In this document: positions 36,301 through 44,724 of the stretch, piece after piece
How positions within the stretch are numbered: the stretch's first letter is position 1
Layout of the letters: each line of letters starts with the position of its first letter
Origin: DATJGS01 sp035494735
GTDB taxonomy: Bacteria; Eisenbacteria; RBG-16-71-46
Assembly (NCBI GenBank): GCA_035494735.1
Contig: DATJGS010000004.1
Coordinates: forward strand, 1-51,256
Direction: 5' to 3'
DNA length: 51,256 bases
Made by a program: the position numbers and the translations under genes
Notes under the pieces: generated by a model
The model's database searches: none
What the model was told of the DNA's origin: nothing
What the model saw: the letters and a program-made list of their open reading frames with translations, nothing else

Positions 36301-37107
36301 GTGACGAGCGAGGACCTGGCGCTGCGCGGCGTGAATTTCCTGTGGCGGCGCTTCTTCAACTGGGTGGCCGAAGTCGGCCGGGTCACGATGCTGCTCGGCG
36401 ACACCGCGCGCATGCTGATCCCCGGGCTCGGCTCGTTCCGGCTGCTCGTGCAGCAGTGCCACGCGATCGGCGTCGGCTCGCTGCCGCTCGTGTTCGTGGT
36501 CAGCCTGTTCACCGGCGCCGTGGCCGCGGTGCAGGCCGCCTACCAGTTCAGCAGCGTCGTCCCGCTCAAGTTCATCGGCTCGGTCATCCTGCGTTCCGTC
36601 ATCATCGAGCTGGGGCCGGTGCTGACGGCGCTCATCGTCGGCGGCCGCGTCGGCGCGTCGATCGCCGCGGAACTCGGCACGATGAAGGTCACGGAGCAGA
36701 TCGACGCGCTGCGTGCCATGGCGATCAACCCGGTGCGCTTCCTGGTCGTGCCGCGCGTGGTCGGCGCGATCATCATGCTGCCCATCCTCACCGTGTTCGC
36801 GGACGCGATCGGCGTGTTCGGCGGCTGGGTCGTGTCCGTCACGAGCGTCGGCGTCAGCACGCACACGTACGTCACCGGCTTGAAGACGTTCTACTACAAC
36901 AAGGACCTGTTCTCGGGACTGCTCAAAGCCGTGTTCTTCGGCGGCATCATCGGCACCATGGGCTGCTATTCGGGCTTCGCGACCGAGGGCGGCGCGGAAG
37001 GCGTCGGCCAGGCCACGACGCGCGCTGTGGTCGCGTCGTGCGTGCTCGTGTTGATCAGCGACTACGTGCTCGCGAACGTCCTGTTCCGGTTCATCTTCGC
37101 GTCATGA
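36301..37107 (+). CDS. mlaE: MlaE-family ABC transporter permease
   Basis: 268 aa, GTG start 4 nt after dnaB. Integral inner-membrane part of the Mla phospholipid transporter. Family signature: FTGAVAAVQAAYQF, then GPVLTALIVGGRVGASIAAELGTM (with E and G conserved), INPVRFLVVPRV and AEGVGQATTRAVVASC. Five to six helices. Works with MlaF and MlaD encoded next, trafficking lipids between inner and outer membranes, which implies a Gram-negative envelope. Confidence 0.95.
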   Translation: MTSEDLALRGVNFLWRRFFNWVAEVGRVTMLLGDTARMLIPGLGSFRLLVQQCHAIGVGSLPLVFVVSLFTGAVAAVQAAYQFSSVVPLKFIGSVILRSVIIELGPVLTALIVGGRVGASIAAELGTMKVTEQIDALRAMAINPVRFLVVPRVVGAIIMLPILTVFADAIGVFGGWVVSVTSVGVSTHTYVTGLKTFYYNKDLFSGLLKAVFFGGIIGTMGCYSGFATEGGAEGVGQATTRAVVASCVLVLISDYVLANVLFRFIFAS

Positions 37108-37850
37108 TCCAGATCCGGGGCTTGAAGAAGCGGCTCGGCCAGAAGCAGGTGCTGGACGGCATCGATCTCGACATCCAGAAGGGCGAGACGCTCGTCGTGC
37201 TGGGGCCGAGCGGCACCGGGAAGAGCGTGCTCCTCAAGCACATCATCGGGCTGATGCAGCCCGACTCCGGCTCCATCCAGGTGGACGGCGAGGAAATCGT
37301 GGGCATGAAGGAGCACGACCTGGACGAGATGCGCAAGCGCTTCGGCATGCTGTTCCAGGGCGCGGCGCTGTTCGACTCGATGACCGTGGGCGACAACGTC
37401 GGCCTCGGATTGCGCGAGCACCAGCGCCTGAGCGACAAGATCGTGCGCCAGCGCGTCGCTGAACGGCTCGAGTGGGTGGGCCTGCGCGGCGTCGAGGACA
37501 TGAAGCCCGCGTCGTTGTCCGGCGGCATGCGCAAGCGCGCCGGGCTGGCCCGCGCCATCGCCATGGATCCGCAGTTCATCCTGTACGACGAGCCCACGAC
37601 CGGGCTCGATCCGGTGATGTCGGACGTGATCAATCAGCTCATTCGCGGGCTGCAGCGCCGGCTCGGCGTCACGTCCGTCGTGGTCACGCACGATCTGACG
37701 AGCGCGTACACGGTCGGCGACCGTATGGCCATGCTGTATGGCGGCAAGGTAGTGTTCAGCGGAACCGTCGAGGACGTGCGCACCACGCGCGACCCGCTCA
37801 TGAGGCAATTCATCGAAGGGTCCAGCGAAGGGCCCATTCGGCCCGTCTGA
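37104..37850 (+). CDS. mlaF: MlaF-family ABC transporter ATPase
   Basis: 248 aa. Walker A LGPSGTGKSVLLKHIIG, Q-loop MLFQGAALFDSMTV (the F-Q-G-A-A-L-F-D form is typical of MlaF), signature LSGGMRKRAGLARAIA, Walker B FILYDEPTTGLDPV and H-loop VVTHDL. Powers the MlaE permease. Start overlaps the mlaE stop by 4 nt. MlaB is not present in the operon. Confidence 0.95.
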   Translation: MIQIRGLKKRLGQKQVLDGIDLDIQKGETLVVLGPSGTGKSVLLKHIIGLMQPDSGSIQVDGEEIVGMKEHDLDEMRKRFGMLFQGAALFDSMTVGDNVGLGLREHQRLSDKIVRQRVAERLEWVGLRGVEDMKPASLSGGMRKRAGLARAIAMDPQFILYDEPTTGLDPVMSDVINQLIRGLQRRLGVTSVVVTHDLTSAYTVGDRMAMLYGGKVVFSGTVEDVRTTRDPLMRQFIEGSSEGPIRPV

Positions 37851-37867
37851 CCAGGGAGACGATCAGG

Positions 37868-38761
37868 GTGTCGCGAAAGACCGAGATCCAGGTGGGCCTG
37901 ACGGTGCTCGTCGCCGTCGGCATCCTGCTGTGGGGCGTGACGTGGCTCAAGGAATTGCAGCTCAATCGCGGCGTGCGCGTGTGGCACGTGCGCTTCTCGC
38001 AGACCGGCGGCCTCGGCGCGAGCGACGAAGTGCAGGTGAACGGCATGCGCAAGGGCTCGGTGCAGTCCATCCAGCTGCGCGGCGACCACGTCGCCGTCGA
38101 CCTCGCGCTGACGAATGAAGTCACGCTGACGGAGGACTGCCGCGTCGCCATTCGCAACGTCGGGCTGATGGGCGAGAAGGTGATCGCCGTGGACCTGAAG
38201 ACGAGCGGGCGCGCGTACACGGACCGGGACACGATCGCCGGCGTGTTCGAGCTCGGCATGGGCGAGGTGATGGCGAGCGTCGGCGGCTCGATCGACGCCC
38301 TGAACCAGCTGACCACGCGTCTCCAGGGCGCCGCCGACATGCTGAGCCCGAAGGGCGAGTTCGGGCAGACGCTGCGCAACTTCCGCGACACGAGCAAGGA
38401 GCTGGCGGCCGAGGTCAAGGAGAACCGCGCGGCGCTGAAGGCGACGCTCGAAAACATCTCGGCGTCGTCCAAGACGGTGAAGTCGCTGACCACCGACCGC
38501 GAGCAGCAGCTGCGTACGGCCATGGACCACTTCTCGTCCGCGGCCGAACGGCTCGACGCGCTGAGCGCGCGGCTCGATTCGCTGCGCGCTTCCGTGGCGA
38601 GCGTGACCGGCAAGGTGGACCGCGGCGACGGCACGCTCGGCAAGCTCGTGAACGACGACAAGCTGTACACGGACGTCAACAGCTCCGTGCAGTCCCTGAA
38701 AGCGCTGATCGAGGACATCAAGAAGAACCCGAAGAAGTACCTGACGGTCCGCATCTTCTAG
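37868..38761 (+). CDS. mlaD: MlaD-family (MCE domain) lipid-binding protein
   Basis: 297 aa from GTG 37868 (GGGAG 9 nt upstream). One N-terminal membrane helix (VGLTVLVAVGILLWGVTWL), then the MCE domain (about 40-115) with VWHVRFSQTGGLGASDEVQVNG, and a long periplasmic coiled-coil region rich in heptads (ELAAEVKENRAALKATLENI) that in related proteins shapes the hexameric lipid tunnel. The final helix has IKKNPKKYLTVRIF, typical of MlaD proteins outside the Proteobacteria. Confidence 0.92.
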   Translation: MSRKTEIQVGLTVLVAVGILLWGVTWLKELQLNRGVRVWHVRFSQTGGLGASDEVQVNGMRKGSVQSIQLRGDHVAVDLALTNEVTLTEDCRVAIRNVGLMGEKVIAVDLKTSGRAYTDRDTIAGVFELGMGEVMASVGGSIDALNQLTTRLQGAADMLSPKGEFGQTLRNFRDTSKELAAEVKENRAALKATLENISASSKTVKSLTTDREQQLRTAMDHFSSAAERLDALSARLDSLRASVASVTGKVDRGDGTLGKLVNDDKLYTDVNSSVQSLKALIEDIKKNPKKYLTVRIF

Positions 38762-38824
38762 CGCGCCGGTCGCGGTCCGCCCGGGCGCCGAGCGCCGCAC
38801 CCGCCCCCGTCCCAAGGGGACGAC

Positions 38825-40297
38825 ATGCCAAAACCTTCCCGCGAACATTTCTTCTGCTCCGCGTGCGGCCACGAGTCCGCGCGCTGGTTCGGACGCTGCC
38901 CGGCGTGCGGCGCCTGGAACACCGCGGCGGAAGCGCCGGCCGCGACCGCTGCCAAGGGCGCGAAGGGGGCACGCGCGGCACGCGCGCGCTGGACGCCGGC
39001 CTCGGCCGAGGCGCCGGCGGGTCCGCGCCCGCTCGCGAACGTCGAAGTCAGCGCCGCGCCGCGCCGGCCGACCGGCCTCGGCGAGCTCGATCGCGTGCTC
39101 GGCGGCGGCATCATGCCCGGCTCGCTCGTGCTCGTGGGCGGCGATCCGGGCATCGGCAAGAGCACGCTGCTGCTCCAGCTCGCGCGCTCGGTGGCCGGCG
39201 CCGAGACCGGCGCCCCGAAGGTGCTGTACGTGTCGGGCGAGGAGAGCGAGGAGCAGATCCGCCTGCGCGCGTCGCGCCTGGGCCCGGTGCCGGAATCGCT
39301 GCTCGTGCTGTGCGACACGGATCTCGAGGCCGTGCTCGAAGCCGCGTCGGCCGTCCAGCCCGACGTGCTCGTCGTCGACTCGATCCAAACGATGGCGCGC
39401 GCCGATCTGGAAGGCGGGCCGGGCACCGTGACCCAGGTGCGCGAGTGCGCGCTCGCGCTGCTGCACTTCGCGAAGGGTTCGCGCACGGCCGTGTTCCTGG
39501 TCGGGCACGTCACGAAGGACGGCGCCGTGGCCGGGCCGCGCGTCCTCGAGCACATGGTCGATGCCGTGCTGTACCTGGAAGGCGAGCGCTACCAGCACTA
39601 CCGCGTGCTGCGCGCCGCCAAGAACCGGTTCGGCTCGACGCACGAACTCGGCGTGTTCGAAATGAGCGAGGGCGGCCTCGCGGAGGTGGCGAATCCCAGC
39701 GCCGCGTTCTTGTCGGGCTCGAACCGCGCGGAGCCGGGCACGGCCGTCGTCGCCAGCCTCGAAGGCACGCGGCCGCTGCTCGTCGAGGTGCAGGCGCTGG
39801 TGTCGACGTCGTTCTACGGGACGCCGCAGCGCGTGACGAGCGGCGTGGACGGACGCCGGCTCGCGGTGCTGCTCGCCGTGCTCGAGCGTCGCGTGGGCCT
39901 CCGGCTCGGGCGCCACGACGTGTTCGTCACGGTGACCGGCGGCCTGACGCTGGACGAGCCCGGCACCGATCTCGGCGTGGCCCTCGCCATCGCGTCGTCG
40001 TTCCGCAGCCGCCCGCTGCTGCCGCGGACCCTGGCGGTCGGCGAAGTCAGCCTGTCCGGCGAGCTGCGCCGCGTGCCGCGCCTCGACGCGCGCCTGCGCG
40101 AGGCCGCGCAGGTCGGCTTCGCGCGCGCCGGCGTTCCGGCCGCGCAGGCCGCGGAGGGCGAGGGCGCGGGGCTGGAAGTCGTGCCGCTCGGCACCCTGCG
40201 CCAGGCCATCGAGACGCTGTTCGGCGAGCGCGTCACGATCGGGACGGAGGCCGCCGAAGGCGCGCCGGTCGTGGGCCCCGCGGAGCGTCGCGCGTGA
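38825..40297 (+). CDS. radA: DNA repair protein RadA
   Basis: 490 aa. Helps process recombination intermediates. Zinc finger FFCSACGHESARWFGRCPACGAW at the start; after an Ala-rich linker, the RecA-like ATPase with GGDPGIGKSTLLLQLA (about 115) and the RadA-specific KNRFG in KNRFGSTHELGVFEM. The C-terminal Lon-protease-like domain has GGLTLDEPGTDLGVALAIAS but no proteolytic Ser/Lys expected. Ribosome site AAGGGGA. The stop overlaps the ispD start, a coupling with isoprenoid genes. Confidence 0.96.
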   Translation: MPKPSREHFFCSACGHESARWFGRCPACGAWNTAAEAPAATAAKGAKGARAARARWTPASAEAPAGPRPLANVEVSAAPRRPTGLGELDRVLGGGIMPGSLVLVGGDPGIGKSTLLLQLARSVAGAETGAPKVLYVSGEESEEQIRLRASRLGPVPESLLVLCDTDLEAVLEAASAVQPDVLVVDSIQTMARADLEGGPGTVTQVRECALALLHFAKGSRTAVFLVGHVTKDGAVAGPRVLEHMVDAVLYLEGERYQHYRVLRAAKNRFGSTHELGVFEMSEGGLAEVANPSAAFLSGSNRAEPGTAVVASLEGTRPLLVEVQALVSTSFYGTPQRVTSGVDGRRLAVLLAVLERRVGLRLGRHDVFVTVTGGLTLDEPGTDLGVALAIASSFRSRPLLPRTLAVGEVSLSGELRRVPRLDARLREAAQVGFARAGVPAAQAAEGEGAGLEVVPLGTLRQAIETLFGERVTIGTEAAEGAPVVGPAERRA

Positions 40298-40986
40298 GCG
40301 TCGGCGCGCTCCTCCTGTGCGCCGGCCAGGGCGAGAGGCTCGGACTCGGCATGCCGAAGGCCGCGGCAACGCTCGCCGGCCGGCCGCTGTTCACGTGGAG
40401 CCTGGACGCGCTCGACCGCTGCCCCGCGGTCCACGCCATCGTCATGGTCGGGCCGGTGCGCACGCTCAAGGATCTGGCCGCGGCCAGCGCCGCGCCGACG
40501 GCGAAGGTGGCCGGCTGGGTCGAGGGGGGACGCGAGCGGCAGCACTCGGTCGCGAAGGGCCTGGCCGCGCTGCCGGCGGACTGTACGCTCGTCGCGGTGC
40601 ACGATTCGGCGCGCGCCCTCGTCAGTCCCGACTGCGTGGCGCGGGTGATCGGCGCGGCGCTGGAACACGGCGCGGCGCTCGCCGCGATGCCGCTCGAGGA
40701 CACGCTGAAGCGGGCGACGCTGGACACGGTCGATGCGACCGTGACGCGCGCCGGCCTGTGGCGCGCGCAGACGCCGCAGGTCTTCCGCCGTGACTGGCTC
40801 GAGGCGGCGCACGCCGCCGCCCAGGCCACGGCCACCGACGACGCCGCGCTCGTCGAGGCGCTCGGGCATCGCGTGCATCTCGTGCAGGGAGAGAGCACGA
40901 ACTTCAAGATCACGACCGCCGACGATCTCAGCCTCGCCGAGGCCTGGCTCGCCGGCGCCCACGGAGAGGACGCGCGATGGCGCTGA
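40294..40986 (+). CDS. ispD: 2-C-methyl-D-erythritol 4-phosphate cytidylyltransferase
   Basis: 230 aa, GTG start overlapping the radA stop. Third step of the MEP isoprenoid route: makes CDP-methylerythritol. LLCAGQGERLGLGMPKAAATLAG is the nucleotide-binding signature with the catalytic Lys, VAVHDSARALVSP carries the conserved Asp, and WRAQTPQVFRRDWL and STNFKITTADDLSLAE are the family motifs. The 3' end overlaps ispF by 10 nt. Confidence 0.94.
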   Translation: MSVGALLLCAGQGERLGLGMPKAAATLAGRPLFTWSLDALDRCPAVHAIVMVGPVRTLKDLAAASAAPTAKVAGWVEGGRERQHSVAKGLAALPADCTLVAVHDSARALVSPDCVARVIGAALEHGAALAAMPLEDTLKRATLDTVDATVTRAGLWRAQTPQVFRRDWLEAAHAAAQATATDDAALVEALGHRVHLVQGESTNFKITTADDLSLAEAWLAGAHGEDARWR

Positions 40987-41471
40987 GAGTCGGCATGGGC
41001 TACGACATCCACCGGAAGGCCGACGGCCGGCACCTCGTGCTGGGCGGACTGTGGTTCCAGGGCGAGCGCGGACTCGACGGCCACAGCGACGCCGACGTGC
41101 TGCTGCACGCGATCGCCGACGCGCTCCTCGGCGCGGCCGCGCTCGGCGACATCGGCAAGCATTTTCCGCCCGGCGACGCGCGCTGGAAGGACTCGTCCAG
41201 CCTCGAGCTGCTCGGCCTCGTGCGCGCCATGCTCGACGGGCGCGGCGCGCGGATCCTGAACGTCGACTCGACCGTGGTCGCGGAGCGCCCGCGCATCGAG
41301 CACGCGCGGGACGCCATGTGCGCGAACATCGCGCGCGCGCTGCGCGTCGGCATCGAGCAGGTGTCGGTGAAGGCCACGACGAACGAAGGGCTCGGCGCCG
41401 TCGGCCGCGACGAGGGCATCGCGGCGTGGGCGGTGGCCGCGATCGAACTGCCGGATCCCGCGTCGCGCTGA
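40977..41471 (+). CDS. ispF: 2-C-methyl-D-erythritol 2,4-cyclodiphosphate synthase
   Basis: 164 aa. Fifth MEP step; trimeric enzyme that cyclises CDP-ME-2P. Metal ligands: MGYDIHRKADGR (Asp, His) and HSDADVLLHAIADALLGA (His). GDIGKHFPPGD and VKATTNEGLGAVGRDEGIAAW with the conserved Thr/Thr and nucleotide contacts complete the set. Last gene of the operon; adjacent ispD and ispF is the usual arrangement. No terminator with a T tract follows. Confidence 0.96.
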   Translation: MALRVGMGYDIHRKADGRHLVLGGLWFQGERGLDGHSDADVLLHAIADALLGAAALGDIGKHFPPGDARWKDSSSLELLGLVRAMLDGRGARILNVDSTVVAERPRIEHARDAMCANIARALRVGIEQVSVKATTNEGLGAVGRDEGIAAWAVAAIELPDPASR

Positions 41472-41571
41472 GCGCACGGGCTCGGTGCGTGCGGCCGGTG
41501 CGCACGCCGCATACGCGACCTGGCGAGCCGCGGCCGCGACGCCGCGCGTTCGGCCGTCTGTGCGCGTCCGC

Positions 41572-41601
41572 TTGCGTCGTGCCGCGCGCCGGGGGTTAAA
41601 T
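41572..41601 (+). promoter_or_regulatory. promoter of the ddl operon
   Basis: TTGCGT (41572-41577), 18-nt spacer and TTAAAT (41596-41601), the only AT-rich patch in this gap. Leader of about 60 nt to ddl. Confidence 0.45.
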
Positions 41602-41670
41602 CCGCGCTTCGTGTGTCCGCTGGACCGTTCGCCCGCGTCGCGGCGTCCATTCCGATCGGAGAGTCTCGAG

Positions 41671-42702
41671 ATGAAGGTGGCCGTGCTGATGGGCGGTCGT
41701 TCCGCCGAGCGCGAGATCTCGCTGCGCACCGGGCGCGGCGTCGCGCAGGCGTTGCGCAATCTCGGCCATCAGGTCGCGGCGCTCGACGCCGCGAACGGGC
41801 GCCTGCTCCCGGCCGGCGACGAGGAACGCGGCGCGTTGCCGTCCTCGGCGCTGGAGCCGGCCGGCGAGGCCGCGCTCGTCCGCCCCGAGACGCTCGGGGA
41901 CGCCGACGTCGTGTTCCTGGCGCTGCACGGCGCGGCCGGCGAGAACGGCACGCTGCAGGCGCTGCTCGACTTGACCGGCAAGCCGTACACCGGCTCGGGC
42001 ATGCTGGCGAGCGCGCTGGCCATGAACAAGGCGATGGCCAAGCGCATCTTCGAGCGAGAAGGCGTGCCGACGCCGGCCTGGCAGCTGCTGCCGCCCGACG
42101 CGCCGGCCAAGCAGGTCGCGGTCGACGCGCTGGGCGGGCTGCCGCTCGTGATCAAGCCCAACGAGGAGGGATCGAGCGTCGGCCTCACGGTCGTGCACGA
42201 GGCCGGTCAACTGGAGCAGGCGCTGCGCCTGGCCGGCGACACCGGGCAGGAGATCCTGATCGAGCGCTTCATCGAGGGCCGCGAGCTGACCGTGTCGCTG
42301 CTCGGCGACGACGCGCTGCCGATCGTCGAGATCCGGCCGAAGAGCGGGCTCTACGACTACGAGTCGAAGTACACGGCGGGGAAAAGTGAGTACTTCTGCC
42401 CGGCCGATCTGCCGCGCGATGTGGCCGCGCGCGTGCGCGATCTCGGCGTGCGCGCGGCGCGCGTGCTGGGCTGTCGCGGCGTGACGCGCGTCGACTTCCG
42501 ACTCGACGCCGAGAACGTCGCGTGGTGTCTCGAAGTGAACACGATTCCAGGCATGACGCCGACCAGTCTCGTACCCATGGCCGCGAAGGCGCGCGGCATG
42601 AGCTACGACCAGCTCGTCGAGCGCATGCTCGAAATGGCGGTGGCCGATGCCCGTGGCCGGCAGGCGGGCGGCGCCGCGCCGCATTCCGAATCGCACCCCT
42701 AA
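41671..42702 (+). CDS. ddl: D-alanine--D-alanine ligase
   Basis: 343 aa. ATP-grasp enzyme that makes the D-Ala-D-Ala dipeptide of peptidoglycan. VAVLMGGRSAEREISLRTGR with the conserved Glu/Ser, LHGAAGENGTLQALLDL (where G-E-D/N-G-x-x-Q is standard), YTGSGMLASALAMNK, VIKPNEEGSSVGL and the metal site LEVNTIPGMTPTSLVP are all present. GGAGAG upstream. The C-terminal tail is slightly longer than usual. Heads a four-gene operon. Confidence 0.96.
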   Translation: MKVAVLMGGRSAEREISLRTGRGVAQALRNLGHQVAALDAANGRLLPAGDEERGALPSSALEPAGEAALVRPETLGDADVVFLALHGAAGENGTLQALLDLTGKPYTGSGMLASALAMNKAMAKRIFEREGVPTPAWQLLPPDAPAKQVAVDALGGLPLVIKPNEEGSSVGLTVVHEAGQLEQALRLAGDTGQEILIERFIEGRELTVSLLGDDALPIVEIRPKSGLYDYESKYTAGKSEYFCPADLPRDVAARVRDLGVRAARVLGCRGVTRVDFRLDAENVAWCLEVNTIPGMTPTSLVPMAAKARGMSYDQLVERMLEMAVADARGRQAGGAAPHSESHP

Positions 42703-42711
42703 GGAGACCCC

Positions 42712-43773
42712 ATGGACGCAACCGAAAAATTCCTGAAGGAGCTGGTCGAGGCCCCGGGCGCGCCGGGATTCGAGGGCGACGTCGCGAAGGTGATGGAGCG
42801 CTACCTGAAGGGCGTGGGCCCGATGAGCCGCGACCGGCTCGGCAGCTTCATCTGCGAGAAGAAGGGCGCTTCGGCCGGCCCGCGCGTCATGCTCGCCGGG
42901 CACCTGGACGAGGTCGGGTTCCTGGTCAAGGGCGTCGGCAAGGACGGCTTCGTGCGCTTCCTGCCGCTCGGCGGCTGGTGGGGCCACGTCGTGCTCGGCC
43001 AGCGCCTCGTCATCAAGACGCGCAAGGGCGACGTGCTCGGCGTCGTCGGCTCCAAGCCGCCGCACGAGCTGCGCGACGAGGATCGCAAGCGCGTGCTCGA
43101 GATCAAGGACATGTACATCGACGTCGGCGGGACGTCGGACTGGGACGTGAAGAAGAAGCTCGACATCCGTCCCGGCGACCCGATCCTGCCGATCTCCGAC
43201 TACACGCGCATGGCCAACACGAACCTGCTGCTCGCGAAGGCCTGGGACAATCGCATCGGCTGCGCGCTCGCGGCCGAGACGGCGAAGCGCCTCAAGGGCG
43301 TCTCGCACCCGAACACGGTGTTCGCGGTGGCCACGGTGCAGGAGGAAGTCGGCCTGCGCGGCGCGCAGACTTCGGCGTTCAAGGTGCAGCCCGACGTGGC
43401 GTTCGCGCTCGACGTCGGCATCGCACACGACACCCCGGGCACCGAGGGCGACGAGAAGCTCGGCGGTGGTCCGCTGATCGTCGTCTACGACTCGTCCGCG
43501 ATCCCGAACCGCGCGCTGCTCGACCTGGTGGCGGACACGGCGAAGAAGCTGAAACTCCCGCTCCAGTTCGAGTCGGTGGAGCGCGGCGGCACGGATGCCG
43601 GGCGCATCCACATGACCGGGCAGGGCGTGCCGTCGCTGTCGATGGGCGTGCCGGCGCGCTACATCCACAGCCACGTCAGCATCATCGACCGGCGCGATTT
43701 CGAGATGACGGTGAAGCTGCTGGTCGCGCTCGTGAAGCGCCTGGATCGGCGCACCGTCGAGGATCTGATCTAG
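42712..43773 (+). CDS. M42-family aminopeptidase (TET/endoglucanase M type)
   Basis: 353 aa. Dizinc aminopeptidase that trims peptides in the cytoplasm and forms large tetrahedral shells in studied members. Ligands: AGHLDEVGF (His, Asp), AWDNRIG (bridging Asp), QEEVGLRGA (catalytic and ligand Glu), LDVGIAHDTPG (Asp) and YIHSHVSIID (His). Family length is right. AAGGAG ribosome site 5 nt upstream; 9 nt after ddl, so co-expressed with it. Confidence 0.94.
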   Translation: MDATEKFLKELVEAPGAPGFEGDVAKVMERYLKGVGPMSRDRLGSFICEKKGASAGPRVMLAGHLDEVGFLVKGVGKDGFVRFLPLGGWWGHVVLGQRLVIKTRKGDVLGVVGSKPPHELRDEDRKRVLEIKDMYIDVGGTSDWDVKKKLDIRPGDPILPISDYTRMANTNLLLAKAWDNRIGCALAAETAKRLKGVSHPNTVFAVATVQEEVGLRGAQTSAFKVQPDVAFALDVGIAHDTPGTEGDEKLGGGPLIVVYDSSAIPNRALLDLVADTAKKLKLPLQFESVERGGTDAGRIHMTGQGVPSLSMGVPARYIHSHVSIIDRRDFEMTVKLLVALVKRLDRRTVEDLI

Positions 43774-43821
43774 TCGGGAGTCCGCGCCGGTCCGCCGGCG
43801 CGGACGCTCCCCATCCCCCTC

Positions 43822-44724
43822 ATGTTCGTGGCCATGCACGTACCGATTCAGCTTCCCGACGGCGAGAAGCTGCTCGATATGGCGGTGCACATCGCGCTCA
43901 CCATCGCGGTGGCGTGGATCGCGCAGCGCCTGTTCTTCCTCGTCGTGGCGCGCTTCGAGCGCCTGATCACCCGCGCCCACGATCAGAGTCTGCCCGCGCA
44001 GCAGCGCGCGCGCACGCTCGGCCAGATCCTGCGCAGCCTGATCAGCGTCGTGGTGCTGGTCGCCGCGTTCATCCACGTCCTGTCGATCTGCGGCTGGGAC
44101 GTGAAGCCGCTGCTCGCCGGCGCCGGCATCCTCGGCGTGGCCGTCGGCTTCGGCGCGCAGTGGCTCGTGCGCGACGTCATCGCCGGCGTGTTCATCCTGG
44201 TCGAGGACCAGTTCTCGGTCGGGGACGTGATCGAGCTGGACGGCAAGGCGGCGTCCGTCGAGGCCATCACCGTGCGCTCGACGCGCCTGCGCGACTTCAA
44301 CGGGTTCGTCCACTTCGTGCCGAACGGCTCGATGAAGTCGGTGACGAATCGCAGCCGCGAATGGAATCGCGTGGCGATCGACCTGCCCGTCGACGCGAAC
44401 GCGGACGTGGATCGCGCGCTCGGCGCGGCCCGCGACGTGGTCGACGCGATGAACGTCGATCCGCAGTGGAAGGACCGCCTGCTCGAGCCGGTGCAGATGT
44501 GGGGCCTCGAGCAGCTCAGCCCCGCCCAGGCGCAGATCCGCCTCGTGCTGCGCGCGCGCCCCGGCGCCGACGCGGCCGAGGGCGCCCGCGAGCTCCGGCG
44601 TCGCGCGCATCGCGCGCTGGCCTCGGCCGGCGTGCGCCTGGCCGGCTCCGTCCCGTATGCTGACGCGCCTGCCGCGCCCGCTGCGCGGCGCGACGATCCG
44701 GACGCCACGGAGGACCCCTCGTGA
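43822..44724 (+). CDS. MscS-family mechanosensitive channel
   Basis: 300 aa. Membrane helices in residues about 20-130; the pore helix is the Gly/Ala-rich AGAGILGVAVGFGAQWLVRD, followed by FILVEDQFSVGDVIELDG, the hallmark of the beta domain. A C-terminal alpha/beta domain follows. Small-conductance channel that releases solutes on osmotic downshift. No clear ribosome site before ATG 43822; ATG 43834 is an alternative. The stop overlaps the cysS start. Confidence 0.92.
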   Translation: MFVAMHVPIQLPDGEKLLDMAVHIALTIAVAWIAQRLFFLVVARFERLITRAHDQSLPAQQRARTLGQILRSLISVVVLVAAFIHVLSICGWDVKPLLAGAGILGVAVGFGAQWLVRDVIAGVFILVEDQFSVGDVIELDGKAASVEAITVRSTRLRDFNGFVHFVPNGSMKSVTNRSREWNRVAIDLPVDANADVDRALGAARDVVDAMNVDPQWKDRLLEPVQMWGLEQLSPAQAQIRLVLRARPGADAAEGARELRRRAHRALASAGVRLAGSVPYADAPAAPAARRDDPDATEDPS